From assembly GCA_018660265.1 (NCBI GenBank), contig JABJKS010000121.1, positions 1-64,000 of the forward strand: a stretch of DNA of 64,000 bases. Direction: 5' to 3'. Made by a program: the position numbers and the translations under genes. Origin of the DNA: Rhodospirillaceae bacterium (GTDB lineage: Bacteria > Pseudomonadota > Alphaproteobacteria > GCA-2731375). Below, one piece after another: positions 45,268 through 54,479 of this stretch (position 1 is its first letter; each line of letters starts with the position of its first letter). The notes under the pieces are model-generated. The model did no database searches. It was given only the letters and a program-made list of their open reading frames with translations, and was not told where the DNA came from.

Positions 45268-46011
45268 TCAAAATGCTACGACCAGGGACAAATCATAGGT
45301 CAACGCCGGATGATCCAATTTTGTCTTGCCATTAGCGTAATGAATAGCACAGGCGCGACGCCAGCGGCTTGATCGATTGTCGGAAGATTGATGCAGGGTG
45401 TTGCCGTGGTGAAACGAGACCCCGCCCCGTGGCACCGGGGCCGCTGTCATTTCAAAAGTATCCGCCGTCTCGTCTGGGATCAACAGATTGAAAGGCTGCC
45501 CGTCCGGCGCAACGTGGGGCATGACGTCGCCAAGATTGCTGCCATCGGCATAGAACAGACAGCCATTGGCTTCGTCCGCATCGTCCAGGGCAATCCAGGC
45601 CGTTACCATGCCGTCCCGATCATTGGGGCCGAAATAGTAGTTATCCTGATGCACCGGCTTGGGCCCACCGCCGCCTGGTGATTTGAAAAACAGCTGGCTA
45701 AAGAACGCCTGGACCCCCGGACCGATCAATTGTTCCACCTGGGCCAACAAGCTTTCATTCGCTGCCAGGTCGCGAAACATCGGGCGGTGATAGACCGGGT
45801 TATCCAGTTTGCGCAGGACCGGCCTGCCATCCACCTCGCCCTCCACATACCAGGCGCGGTCAGCGGCATCCATTGCGGCAACTTCGTGATCCGCCCAGGC
45901 ATCGGCATCAGCAATGGCTGCATCCATCTCTGTGGCACTGAAAACACTCGCAACAGTCAAATGGCCGACGCGGCCATAAGCTGCCATTTCATCTGTGTTT
46001 AATGCTTCCAT
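45268..46011 (-). CDS. PhyH-family Fe(II)/2-oxoglutarate dioxygenase
   Basis: 247 residues. The iron triad is visible: KPVHQDNYYFG (His and Asp) and FHHGNTLHQS (distal His), followed by the arginine-bearing SSRWRRACAIHY, which would bind 2-oxoglutarate. The family hydroxylates phytanoyl-CoA, ectoine and many small metabolites; the substrate here is open. It is the first gene of the catabolic set after the TetR gene, and a palindrome sits 17 bases upstream. Confidence 0.9.
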   Translation of the reverse strand: MEALNTDEMAAYGRVGHLTVASVFSATEMDAAIADADAWADHEVAAMDAADRAWYVEGEVDGRPVLRKLDNPVYHRPMFRDLAANESLLAQVEQLIGPGVQAFFSQLFFKSPGGGGPKPVHQDNYYFGPNDRDGMVTAWIALDDADEANGCLFYADGSNLGDVMPHVAPDGQPFNLLIPDETADTFEMTAAPVPRGGVSFHHGNTLHQSSDNRSSRWRRACAIHYANGKTKLDHPALTYDLSLVVAF

Positions 46012-46027
46012 AGATGCCTCCCTCGAA

Positions 46028-46043
46028 GTAACTGGTTGGTTAC
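46028..46043. promoter_or_regulatory. Predicted TetR operator upstream of the PhyH-like gene
   Basis: GTAACTGGTTGGTTAC differs at only two positions from GTAACCAGTTGGTTAC at 46749-46764, in the divergent promoter of the TetR and binding-protein genes. It lies between the tetR stop and the PhyH start. Confidence 0.7.
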
Positions 46044-46065
46044 TTATCGCACCTGACAGCCCTGG

Positions 46066-46737
46066 TCAAGCGGGCCGCAGATAACCCATCACCACATCAA
46101 CCACATGGGCCCGCCGGGCCTCCAATTCCGTATCACTCATCAAATCCCGATCAAAAATCGTCGAAAGGGTGTGAATATTGGAAAAATAAAAGTACCCGAC
46201 AGAGGCATTGGTAATGAAGACCTGGATCGGGTCCGCATCAGCGCGAAAGACGCCACTGGCGACGCCACGGCGCAATAGATCCCGGATCATGCCAATGACA
46301 GGCCCATGTAGGTCAAGTATCGCCTTACTGCGTTTCAGGTGCCGGGCTTGATGCAGGTTCTCGCTGTTCAGCAAATTGATAAAATATGGCGCTTTGATGA
46401 AGTAGTCATAGGTGAAGGTGACAAGGCGGCGCATGCCGTCCTCCGGCGACAGATCATCGAGGTTCAATTCCAACTCCGCATGGCGAATTTCAGCGTAAGA
46501 AAATTCCAGGACGGCAAGAAACAAATCATCCTTGTTGCCGAAATAATGATACAGCATGCGCTTGTTCACATCGGCCCGCCGGGCAATGACATCGACGCGG
46601 GCGCCGCCCAGGCCCTTGTCTGAGAATTCGGCAAGGGCGGCCTGTAGGATGCGTTCCTTCGCCGCGTCGGGATCCCGCTTCGCCCCCCGTCTGGAGGATT
46701 CCCGGGAGGATTCGTTGACAGATGCCATGATGCCCAT
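46066..46737 (-). CDS. TetR-family transcriptional regulator
   Basis: 223 residues. The N-terminal helix-turn-helix is GGARVDVIARRADVNKRMLYHYFGNKDDLF. The C-terminal ligand domain resembles RutR-like regulators. The gene lies between the binding-protein gene (divergent) and the catabolic genes (same strand), and a 16-base palindrome sits at both of their promoters, so it probably represses both until a pathway metabolite binds. The start could be four residues later (MASVNESS). Confidence 0.92.
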   Translation of the reverse strand: MGIMASVNESSRESSRRGAKRDPDAAKERILQAALAEFSDKGLGGARVDVIARRADVNKRMLYHYFGNKDDLFLAVLEFSYAEIRHAELELNLDDLSPEDGMRRLVTFTYDYFIKAPYFINLLNSENLHQARHLKRSKAILDLHGPVIGMIRDLLRRGVASGVFRADADPIQVFITNASVGYFYFSNIHTLSTIFDRDLMSDTELEARRAHVVDVVMGYLRPA

Positions 46738-46748
46738 TTATGTTTCAG

Positions 46749-46764
46749 GTAACCAGTTGGTTAC
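46749..46764. promoter_or_regulatory. Predicted TetR operator in the divergent promoter
   Basis: GTAACCAGTTGGTTAC has perfect 7-base arms around GT and sits 12 bases before the TetR start (46737) and 35 bases before the ABC binding-protein start (46799). A near-identical copy is at 46028-46043. Confidence 0.75.
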
Positions 46765-46798
46765 AACAACTACTCGATAATCCTAGGGAGGATCAAGC

Positions 46799-47791
46799 AT
46801 GCGAATTCTGAAACCGGCCCTCGCCACGCTGTTAAGCGCGGTGATGTTGACGACATCTGCACAGGCAGCGGAAAAGGTCAGCTTTATTTTGAACTGGGTG
46901 GCGGGCGGCGATCACGCCCCGGTCTATTGGGCCAAAGAACAAGGCTGGTACAAAGATGCCGGCATCGACCTGAGCATCGAACAGGGCAAGGGCTCGACCC
47001 TGTCATCTCAACGTGTTGGCATTGGCAAAAACCAACTCGGCATTGCCGACCTGGGCACCGCCCTGGTCAACAAGGGTAAGGGTGCTGATCTGGTTGCGGT
47101 CTTTAACATCTATGCCAATTCGCCCTATGGGTTCTATTGGAAAAAAAGCTCCGGTATCAAAACCATCAAGGATTTCGCCGGCAAAAAAATCGGCAACCCA
47201 CCCTGGGATGCGGCCCGGCAGATGTGGCCGGCCTTTGCCAAAGCTTCCGGCATGATGGCTGATTCCGTGACCTGGGTGAACGTCAAACCAAACGCGAAAA
47301 TCGCGGCTTTGAAATCCGACTCCATTGCCGTCACCACCTCGTTCTACAATATCCACTTCATCTTCCAGAAAGTGTTTGGCGACGACATGGGCTTCGTCGC
47401 CGGTAAAGACCTTGGCGTGAACCCCTATGGTAATTCCGTCATCGCCAATGGTGCCTACCTGAAGGCCCACCCGGAGGTGGTGAAAAACTTCGTCATGGTG
47501 ACGCAAAAGGCCTATGCCGCCTGCGCCAAGAATGCCGACCCCTGCATCACCGCATTGATCGATGCCAACAGTGGCCTGAAACGGCCTTCATCCATGGCCA
47601 ACTGGGCCCTGGTGAAAGAGTTGATGGATGCGGACAGCTCCCGCAACGGGGCCATCGGTTATTTCGATCCCGTCCGCATGGACGCGGATTACAAGTTGAT
47701 CGAGGCCTACTTCAAGCTCAAGACACCGTTCGACATCAAGAAAACCTACACCAACGACTTCCTGGATATGTCCGTGAAGTTCGGCGGCTGA
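46799..47791 (+). CDS. ABC transporter substrate-binding protein (SsuA/NMT1-THI5-like)
   Basis: 330 residues. Signal peptide ends TSAQAAE. The mature N-terminus KVSFILNWVAGGDHAPVYWAKEQGWYKDAGIDL is the hallmark of the NMT1/SsuA/TauA group, which bind thiamine precursors, sulfonates, nitrate or aromatic anions. RBS GGGAGG is 8-9 bases upstream. It is divergent from tetR; its permease and ATPase are about 3 kb away on the reverse strand. The ligand is probably the substrate of the catabolic enzymes. Confidence 0.93.
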   Translation: MRILKPALATLLSAVMLTTSAQAAEKVSFILNWVAGGDHAPVYWAKEQGWYKDAGIDLSIEQGKGSTLSSQRVGIGKNQLGIADLGTALVNKGKGADLVAVFNIYANSPYGFYWKKSSGIKTIKDFAGKKIGNPPWDAARQMWPAFAKASGMMADSVTWVNVKPNAKIAALKSDSIAVTTSFYNIHFIFQKVFGDDMGFVAGKDLGVNPYGNSVIANGAYLKAHPEVVKNFVMVTQKAYAACAKNADPCITALIDANSGLKRPSSMANWALVKELMDADSSRNGAIGYFDPVRMDADYKLIEAYFKLKTPFDIKKTYTNDFLDMSVKFGG

Positions 47792-47810
47792 TTGATCGTT
47801 TAAAAAAGAG

Positions 47811-47848
47811 GACCGCATCGGGCCCAGCGTCTGGTGCGGTCTTTTTTT
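47811..47848 (+). terminator. Intrinsic terminator after the substrate-binding protein
   Basis: GACCGCA (47811-47817) pairs with TGCGGTC (47835-47841), followed by seven T. It lies 19 bases after the binding-protein stop and next to the convergent GNAT gene. Confidence 0.9.
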
Positions 47849-47850
47849 GT

Positions 47851-48480
47851 TTAGAGATCCATGACCATGCGATAGATCGACGGTAGGCCGTGCTGTTCGA
47901 TCAGGTCGGGAATTCGTACCTCGCAGGCCAGATGCATGCCCAGATGCAAGTAGAAGCCGACGGCGGGGTTAGTGTCCATAACATCCAGACAAACCTGTTT
48001 ATAGCCAGCATCCGCTGCCCGCTGAAATGCGCCTTGGAGCAACAGGCGGCCCAGGCCCGGCACCTTATCGGTATCTGTGACGGCGAGATTATGGACGCAG
48101 TAATTGCCGGGCGGCGTGAACGGCGTCAGATAGACGAACGGGCGGCGTCTTTCGCCGATCTGGGCAAGCTGATCTTTGCTCAGATGGTCACTCATCGCCG
48201 CATAGGTGCCGGCAAAGGCCGCTGCTTCAGCACTTTCGTCAAAGCCGAGTTCGATACCCATCAATGTGCCGTCATCCCGATAGGCACCCAGGGCATGGGA
48301 ATGACTGAACATACTTTCCTCCGCCTGCCAAAGCTGCGCCAATATGCCCGCACGAAGGGTCGGATCCGGTCCGTATAAATAGTCAAAGATCGGGCGCGCG
48401 GTGGTGTACAATAGCTCTGCCGCCTGCTCCCCCTGATCCGGCGTTGCCGGCCTGATTTCAATATCCGCTAGATCGACCAT
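47851..48480 (-). CDS. GNAT-family acetyltransferase
   Basis: 209 residues. The C-terminal half has the acetyl-CoA-binding pattern LAVTDTDKVPGLGRLLLQGAFQRA and closing AVGFYLHLGMH. The N-terminal part is less conserved. Substrate unknown. It lies two bases from the end of a second GNAT gene upstream on the same strand. Confidence 0.88.
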   Translation of the reverse strand: MVDLADIEIRPATPDQGEQAAELLYTTARPIFDYLYGPDPTLRAGILAQLWQAEESMFSHSHALGAYRDDGTLMGIELGFDESAEAAAFAGTYAAMSDHLSKDQLAQIGERRRPFVYLTPFTPPGNYCVHNLAVTDTDKVPGLGRLLLQGAFQRAADAGYKQVCLDVMDTNPAVGFYLHLGMHLACEVRIPDLIEQHGLPSIYRMVMDL

Positions 48481-48482
48481 GT

Positions 48483-49307
48483 CTACCCCAACTCCGGCCC
48501 GGCAATCAGAAATACGCGCCCTGGATCATCTATGGGCGTATTCCGTCCCAACAGCATGCGCATATAGCCCCGTTGCCTGGTAAAGCCAACATCCTCCAGC
48601 CAACGGCCTAGTTCTCCATGATGATCGGCCGCATCAAGAAACACCGGGCCATCATGGCCTGACAAGGCTGCTTGCAACAAAGCCAGCGCACCAACTTCAG
48701 TCTCCGCTGACAGGGGACCGATCTGCGTGGCCATGCGCCCGTTGCGGGCCAGAACAAAACCGCCACCACCTACCAAAACAAAGGCCCGCTCGGGACAGCG
48801 TTCATAGAGATGGGTCAATAGAGCCGAACGGGGGGCACCGGATATCTCGGTGTCCCTCGCCGCGACTGCGTCAAGGTCCGTGGCCCACATGGGGCGCACA
48901 CCCTCCCCCTTTGGCACCTTCGGGCCGTCCGCCTGCCAGCGGGTCAGGGGATAGATATCCTGAAATCCCAACGGCAGATAAACCTGCCGCCCGGCCTCTG
49001 TCGCGTCCAATCCTGCAATCAGATCCAGCGCCTCGGCCCGGGCGATACAGCGGCGCATCAAGTCACTGGCCAGCCCCTGGCGCTGCCGGGCCCCGGTCAC
49101 CAATATCATGGCGATCCAGGCAAATTGATCGCCCTGCGGCAGCAACATCGACGTTGCGATCAGACGATCCGCATCGACGATGCCCGTCCCCTCCCCCTGC
49201 TCCAGCATGAACTGCCAATCGGCTGCGATCTGGTTCCAGCCTGCTTCTTGGTTCAGGGCGACCGCGCCGGGGATGTCGGCTGCCACCAACGGCCTAGTAA
49301 TTGCCAT
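48483..49307 (-). CDS. GNAT-family acetyltransferase with C-terminal extension
   Basis: 274 residues from the ATG at 49307, overlapping the epimerase gene by 14 bases. The N-terminal GNAT domain shows ARQRQGLASDLMRRCIARA, and the C-terminal region (about 140-274) is the usual extension of the family with a VGFTRQRGYMRMLLG end. It is the middle gene of a tight three-gene run. Confidence 0.87.
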   Translation of the reverse strand: MAITRPLVAADIPGAVALNQEAGWNQIAADWQFMLEQGEGTGIVDADRLIATSMLLPQGDQFAWIAMILVTGARQRQGLASDLMRRCIARAEALDLIAGLDATEAGRQVYLPLGFQDIYPLTRWQADGPKVPKGEGVRPMWATDLDAVAARDTEISGAPRSALLTHLYERCPERAFVLVGGGGFVLARNGRMATQIGPLSAETEVGALALLQAALSGHDGPVFLDAADHHGELGRWLEDVGFTRQRGYMRMLLGRNTPIDDPGRVFLIAGPELG

Positions 49308-50340
49308 CACGCACTTCAAAATGGGTTGGTTTGCCCAAGGATCCACCATCACCGGCCACCCATTCGGCCATCCAATCCACCATGCAATGCAGCGGTACCA
49401 CGGGATAGCCGAACAACTTCGTGGCCTGGGCCGTGTTGATCAACCAGGCCATCTTTTCAGGCTGCCCCACCATTTCCACAGATTTGCCGAAACGATCGGC
49501 AAAGGCCTGGGCCAGCCAGGCAATGGCAATGGTCTCGGGGCCTGAAACATTGATGGGGCTGGGGGGCGTTGTGCAATGACACAGGGCACGCAGCACCTGG
49601 GCATTGGCATCGCCCTGCCAAATCACGTTCACATGGCCCATGGACAGATCTATTACCTCACCCGACCAGACCTTCGTCGCCACATCGTGGAGGACGCCAT
49701 AGCGCATATCGATGGCATAGTTCAGGCGGATGATGCGCCCCGGCGTGCCGTACTGGTTGGAAAAATGTTGAAAAATCCGCTCCCGACCGACGCAGGAATT
49801 GGCATATTCGCCGGGCGGCGGGGTGGCGGGCATAGCCTCTGTCGCGCCCTGGCTTTCGATGGGCACAAAAGGATAAACGCAACCGGTGGAAAAGGCCACG
49901 ATGTTGGATTGGTGAAAGCACTCCGCGACAATTGCCGGCACATGGACGTTCATGGCCCAGGTCAGTTCCTCGGCGCCCGCCGAGCCGAATTTTCGCCCGG
50001 CCATAAAGACAATGTTCGCCACATCGGGCAGTGCTGCGACCGCTGCCCGGTCCAGCAGATCACAGGCAATGGTCTCAACCCCATGGCCCTGCAATTGCGC
50101 CTGCAACCCGGCCTCGGAAAAGCGCGCGACACCGATAACCCGTTTGTCAGGCGCGGCCCGTTTCGCCAGGCGCGCCAGGGTCGGCCCCATCTTGCCCCCC
50201 ACGCCCAGAACCATAATATCACCGTCCAGCGTGGCCAGATCATCGATCAGGGCCTGGGAGGGGCGGGTCATGAATTCTTCCAAGGCATCGCCGTCAGGGA
50301 AAGAGGTTGGAAAATTGGCTGGTTTCAAAATATCTGACAT
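49294..50340 (-). CDS. NAD-dependent epimerase/dehydratase (extended SDR)
   Basis: 348 residues from the ATG at 50340 (MSDILK). The Rossmann motif IMVLGVGGKMGPTLARLA starts near residue 40 after an N-terminal extension. GCVYPFVPI followed by CVGRERIF lies where the extended-SDR active site is expected, but the usual YxxxK is not clear: ANSCVGRER carries no Tyr, so catalysis may differ. Usual substrates are nucleotide sugars or sugar acids. First gene of the epimerase/GNAT/GNAT run. Confidence 0.82.
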   Translation of the reverse strand: MSDILKPANFPTSFPDGDALEEFMTRPSQALIDDLATLDGDIMVLGVGGKMGPTLARLAKRAAPDKRVIGVARFSEAGLQAQLQGHGVETIACDLLDRAAVAALPDVANIVFMAGRKFGSAGAEELTWAMNVHVPAIVAECFHQSNIVAFSTGCVYPFVPIESQGATEAMPATPPPGEYANSCVGRERIFQHFSNQYGTPGRIIRLNYAIDMRYGVLHDVATKVWSGEVIDLSMGHVNVIWQGDANAQVLRALCHCTTPPSPINVSGPETIAIAWLAQAFADRFGKSVEMVGQPEKMAWLINTAQATKLFGYPVVPLHCMVDWMAEWVAGDGGSLGKPTHFEVRDGNY

Positions 50341-50440
50341 ACATTCCATCTTATAGTCTGGCCATCTTATGATCTGGCTTGCGTTCTGAGCATGACGCCA
50401 CAACAATAGCGTCATTCGGATAAGCCTAGGAAGAGAGTAA

Positions 50441-51496
50441 ATGCGCGCAGCACTGTTTGATGCACCGGGCCAACCCCTGATCATCGGCGAGGTAGAGGCC
50501 CCGCAACCCCTATCCACGGATTTGCTGGTCAAGGTCAAGGCCTGCGGCATCTGCGGCACAGACCTGCATCTTGCCGCTGTTACCGACCGTTCGGGGGGCA
50601 TGGCACCACTTGGCCAGGGCAGCATCATGGGTCACGAATTCTGCGGTGAAGTGGTAGAGGTCGGATCGCAAGCACAAAAATCGGCTGGCGGTAGCTGGCA
50701 TGAAGGCGACCGGGTCTGTGCCCTGCCTTATATTGCCTGCGGCCAATGCCTGGATTGCCTGGCCGGGCGCGGCCACCGCTGCGCCGGGGCGGCCTATAAC
50801 GGCATGGGATCATTGGCCGGCGGCTATGCGGATTATGTGCGCGTTGGTGGGGCGGAGGCATTGGCCCTGCCCCAGGGCGTGGATTACCAGGCCGGTGCCT
50901 TGGTGGAGCCCCTGGCCGTGGGCCTGCACGCCGTCCGCGCGGCCAATCTGCGGCCTGGCGAAGCTGTCCTGATCGTCGGCGGCGGACCTATTGGCCTGGC
51001 GGTGGCCTTGTGGTGCCGGTTTTTCGGGGCCCGTCATGTGGTGATCTCCGATCTGTTGGCGGGACGACTGGACAAAGCGGTCGCCATGGGTGCTACAGAC
51101 GGCATAGATGCCAGCCGCGAAGACGTCATCGGGCGCTACAAGCAAATCGCGGGCAGCCGGGCCGATGTCATATTTGACTGCGTCGGGGTCACGGGCAGCC
51201 AGCAACTGGCCATGGATTACGCACCCATGAACGGACGGGTGGTCGTCGCTGGCGTTTGTATGCGCCCCGACACGGTGATGCCGGTCAAAGCCATCACCAA
51301 GGAATTGCAGGTCAATTATGTCTACATGTACGAACGTCGGGATTTCGAATTGGCGTTGGAGATGCTGGATCGGGCGCGTATCGATGCTTCCGCCATGATT
51401 ACGGACGTGGTTGGCTTCGATGCCTTCTCCGCCGCTTTCGAGGGCCTGAAAACACCGTCGGATCAGTGCAAAATATTGCTCGATCCCCAGCGCTGA
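50441..51496 (+). CDS. Zinc-dependent alcohol dehydrogenase (threonine/polyol type)
   Basis: 351 residues. Catalytic zinc motif CGICGTDLH and GHEFCGEV, structural zinc lobe CGQCLDCLAGRGHRC, and Rossmann motif VGGGPIGLAVALWCRFFGA. The class oxidises secondary alcohols of amino acids, polyols or sugar acids with NAD(P). It is divergent from the epimerase run and 64 bases upstream of the SDR gene. Confidence 0.92.
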   Translation: MRAALFDAPGQPLIIGEVEAPQPLSTDLLVKVKACGICGTDLHLAAVTDRSGGMAPLGQGSIMGHEFCGEVVEVGSQAQKSAGGSWHEGDRVCALPYIACGQCLDCLAGRGHRCAGAAYNGMGSLAGGYADYVRVGGAEALALPQGVDYQAGALVEPLAVGLHAVRAANLRPGEAVLIVGGGPIGLAVALWCRFFGARHVVISDLLAGRLDKAVAMGATDGIDASREDVIGRYKQIAGSRADVIFDCVGVTGSQQLAMDYAPMNGRVVVAGVCMRPDTVMPVKAITKELQVNYVYMYERRDFELALEMLDRARIDASAMITDVVGFDAFSAAFEGLKTPSDQCKILLDPQR

Positions 51497-51560
51497 TGCG
51501 ACAGTAGCCGACCGGCGTGCTAACATTCGGCAAAAATTCTCATATAAAGGACGTTACCAA

Positions 51561-52319
51561 ATGGATTTAGGACTCAAGGGTAAAAAGGCGCTGATCACCG
51601 GCAGTACCAAGGGCATCGGTCGGGCCATCGCGAACCGGTTTGCCATGGAAGGCGCTGATGTCGCCATCTGCGCCCGCAACGGCGACGAAGTGACAGAGGC
51701 CGTTGCCAACCTGAAAGACATGGGCGTGAATGCCACGGGTGCCAGCGTTGATGTTGCAGACGAAGCAAACCTGAAAGGCTGGATTAACAGCGCGGCAAAA
51801 GAACTCGGCGGTTTGGATATTGTCGTGCCAAACGTGTCTGCTATGGCCGGCAATGAAAAGGAAGATTGGCGCAACGCCTTTGAGATCGACATCATGGGCA
51901 CCATCAACACCATCGATGCCGCCCTGCCTTATCTGGAAAAATCCGATGCGGGATCGGTTGTCGCCATCAATTCGGTCGCAGCATTGCAGTTTTTCGGCGG
52001 CGTCAGATCCTACGGCACCATGAAAGCGGCGTTGATCAATCACCTCTCCAACCTGGCCCACGCCTACGCGCCCAAGGGTATACGGTTCAATTCCGTATCA
52101 CCGGGCACGGTCTATTTCGAAGGCGGCGTCTGGCATACCCGGCAGCGGGAAATGCCCGAGGCCTATGAATTTGCCCTGGGCTTCAATCCCATGGGCCGCA
52201 TGGGCACACCCGAGGAAGTGGCCAACGCCACAGTCTTCCCGGCCAGCCCCATGGCCAGCTTCATTTCCGGCACCAACCTACTGGTCGATGGCGCCGCCAC
52301 ACCCAGCGTTCAGTATTAA
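51561..52319 (+). CDS. SDR-family oxidoreductase
   Basis: 252 residues. Cofactor motif LITGSTKGIGRAIANRF, catalytic SVAALQFFGGVRSYGTMKAAL (Ser, Tyr, Lys) and a C-terminal FISGTNLLVDG. The usual NNAG is replaced by VPNVSA. Substrate not known. With the upstream alcohol dehydrogenase it would suit two successive oxidation-reduction steps. Confidence 0.9.
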   Translation: MDLGLKGKKALITGSTKGIGRAIANRFAMEGADVAICARNGDEVTEAVANLKDMGVNATGASVDVADEANLKGWINSAAKELGGLDIVVPNVSAMAGNEKEDWRNAFEIDIMGTINTIDAALPYLEKSDAGSVVAINSVAALQFFGGVRSYGTMKAALINHLSNLAHAYAPKGIRFNSVSPGTVYFEGGVWHTRQREMPEAYEFALGFNPMGRMGTPEEVANATVFPASPMASFISGTNLLVDGAATPSVQY

Positions 52320-52394
52320 CCATTAAATACTAGTTAACCGTGTTGACTCTCAAGGAATACGTGTGCCAAAGTTGCGATACTCGCAATAGGAATA

Positions 52395-54479
52395 TTGAAT
52401 TGGCACATGGCGTACTTAATTTTGAAATTTCAAGTCGCGCTAAACTCAATACTGCAGAACACATTTTATTTCATACGTGCAAAAAATGTAGTTCTGATGG
52501 CCGTTGTGGTGCTTTCGTCACCGGCCTGGGCCGACAGACCGACCATTGGCGTCCTGTCATCCATCGACTTCCAATCCCAACCTTCGTATGCGGGGCAAGG
52601 ACATCGGTTAGCCATCGGTCAATTGATCACGACTGGGTCATCGGAGCGCGCGCAACTGTTGTTTGTAGATGGTTCCGCCATCTTTATGGGCCCCGGTTCA
52701 TCGCTTCGCCTTGAAGAATTCTCTTATGAAGCCGCAAGCAAATCCGGGGAATTGGTGGTAAATGTCACATCGGGGACATTTCGTTTCATCGGCGGTAGCA
52801 TATCAAAAAAGCGACCCGTCTTATTCAAATCACAAGGCGCGGTCGTTGGCATTCAGGGCGGTGTCGCCGCCCTGAATTTCTCCCCGCGCTCACCAACCGT
52901 CGGGGGTCAACAGCCCGCAAAGCCGCGCGTCACCGCAACAATGTTGTATGGGGATCATTTATACATCCAGGCTGGATCGGCACGGCAGGTCGTGAACAGG
53001 CCCGGATTCAAATTGTCGCTATCCATAAATGGCAGCATTTCACCGCCACAAATTGCCAGCCAGTCCGATCTGGCTCCCATCCCGCTGACGTCCCCAGGGC
53101 GTCAGGAACAACAGCTTGTTGATGCCAACCTTACGCCGGAACAATTGGGCCAGATTGCCCCTGCAAGCGGCGGGGCCCTATTCGCCAGCAGCAACGTCGC
53201 CCGAAACCAGATCGCAAGATTGGCTGCCGTAACGTTACCCAGAAATGATATCCAGGCCGGGTTACCGAGCAGTAGATTAAGCCGGGCACCTCGGCTTCGA
53301 GCGATTCAAACCGCCAGTAGACAAGAAACCGTCGTCCAGCAAGCCATTGCCAAAAAGAAGACGGAAAAAAAATCTGAGGAAGAAGAGGAAAAGCTGGAGG
53401 ACGACGCAGGCGTTGTAGGCGGCTTTATACTTTTCGATAATGCATCAACCAGCGGCCCGACGAGAGCCATATTCTTAAACAATCGGTTTGGCTTCTCGCC
53501 GCCTCGGTTAAATTCATTCCCCAACCGACCTCTGGTCCCAATCGGCGGTACGGTTTTTGGAGGACGCATTACCGAAACTACCAGCACCAGAACTACACGT
53601 ACAATTTCAGGATATAGCACTGGTGAATTCCGCTCAGTCCAGGCTGATGGCGATCCTACGGCTATGACATTGTTTGCGACCGCTGACGGCCGACCCTCGA
53701 ATATTCAGATTTCTACCAGCGCTGAAACAGACCGGGTATATGCAGAATTCACGATTGCTTATCCCCTTGCGGGCATATCGAAAGAGCTAACTCTGAATTT
53801 TGGAGACAAAGATTTCTCTCCGCTCGGCAACAGCCTATTTCTGAATGATTCTTTGTTTGGTGCAATAAACAGCACGTTAGAACCTTCAACCGGGGACACC
53901 ACACAATTAGCCTTGGTTGCAGATCGACAAGGGACAGCTTCGACGTTCAGCCGTATTGGTATCACCGTATGTGACTGCCGTTACCTCTTATGGGGCTTCT
54001 GGTCAGGGTCCATAGATCATACCAATGGATCCCAAGATCAACTTTATTTGGCAACATGGGTCGCCGGTGACATTTCTAAATTATCGGCCATCCAAGGCAT
54101 GACTGGTACCGCAACTTATACCGGCCATGTGATCGGTACCGTGATAACTGATAATAATACCCATCTGGCAACCGGCGACTGGCGTTATGCGATGAACTTC
54201 GACAATCCTTCGGCATCCTCTGGTGCGGTTGGAAACTTTGATGGCGGCGACTACGCATTGAGTGGCGTGGCATTGGCGGCCGCTGGGGCTGGCCATAAAT
54301 TCAGCGGCACCGTGACCGGGGACAGCAGCGCAACCGTTGGCCGGAACGGCACCTTTACGGGATCGTTCATGTCAGGTGGCGGCGACGACGCTGCTGAAAT
54401 GGGTGGCCAGATCCTGATTTCAGGCCCCAATTATCAAAGTGCCGCGATCTTCGCCGCAAGAAAATCTCCCGAACCATAA
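52395..54479 (+). CDS. Large FecR-domain surface protein with TbpB-like C-terminal barrel
   Basis: 694 residues if started at the TTG at 52395; the ATG at 52407 is a close alternative. A signal-like segment ends SPAWADRP. A FecR-type domain (about 60-160: LLFVDGSAIFMGPGSSLRLEEFSYE, VTSGTFRFIGG) is followed by a disordered region with a KK/EEEEE charge-rich stretch, then a C-terminal region ending GTFTGSFMSGGGDDAAEMGGQILIS, similar to the barrel lobe of transferrin-binding protein B. It is transcribed alone. AT-richer than its neighbours at the 5' end, so possibly acquired. Confidence 0.75.
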   Translation: MNWHMAYLILKFQVALNSILQNTFYFIRAKNVVLMAVVVLSSPAWADRPTIGVLSSIDFQSQPSYAGQGHRLAIGQLITTGSSERAQLLFVDGSAIFMGPGSSLRLEEFSYEAASKSGELVVNVTSGTFRFIGGSISKKRPVLFKSQGAVVGIQGGVAALNFSPRSPTVGGQQPAKPRVTATMLYGDHLYIQAGSARQVVNRPGFKLSLSINGSISPPQIASQSDLAPIPLTSPGRQEQQLVDANLTPEQLGQIAPASGGALFASSNVARNQIARLAAVTLPRNDIQAGLPSSRLSRAPRLRAIQTASRQETVVQQAIAKKKTEKKSEEEEEKLEDDAGVVGGFILFDNASTSGPTRAIFLNNRFGFSPPRLNSFPNRPLVPIGGTVFGGRITETTSTRTTRTISGYSTGEFRSVQADGDPTAMTLFATADGRPSNIQISTSAETDRVYAEFTIAYPLAGISKELTLNFGDKDFSPLGNSLFLNDSLFGAINSTLEPSTGDTTQLALVADRQGTASTFSRIGITVCDCRYLLWGFWSGSIDHTNGSQDQLYLATWVAGDISKLSAIQGMTGTATYTGHVIGTVITDNNTHLATGDWRYAMNFDNPSASSGAVGNFDGGDYALSGVALAAAGAGHKFSGTVTGDSSATVGRNGTFTGSFMSGGGDDAAEMGGQILISGPNYQSAAIFAARKSPEP

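Noticed and set aside
49294-50628. Epimerase start at 50628
   Set aside because: The first 90 codons are antisense to the zinc alcohol dehydrogenase; the ATG at 50340 has a GATGGA site and begins a sensible protein.
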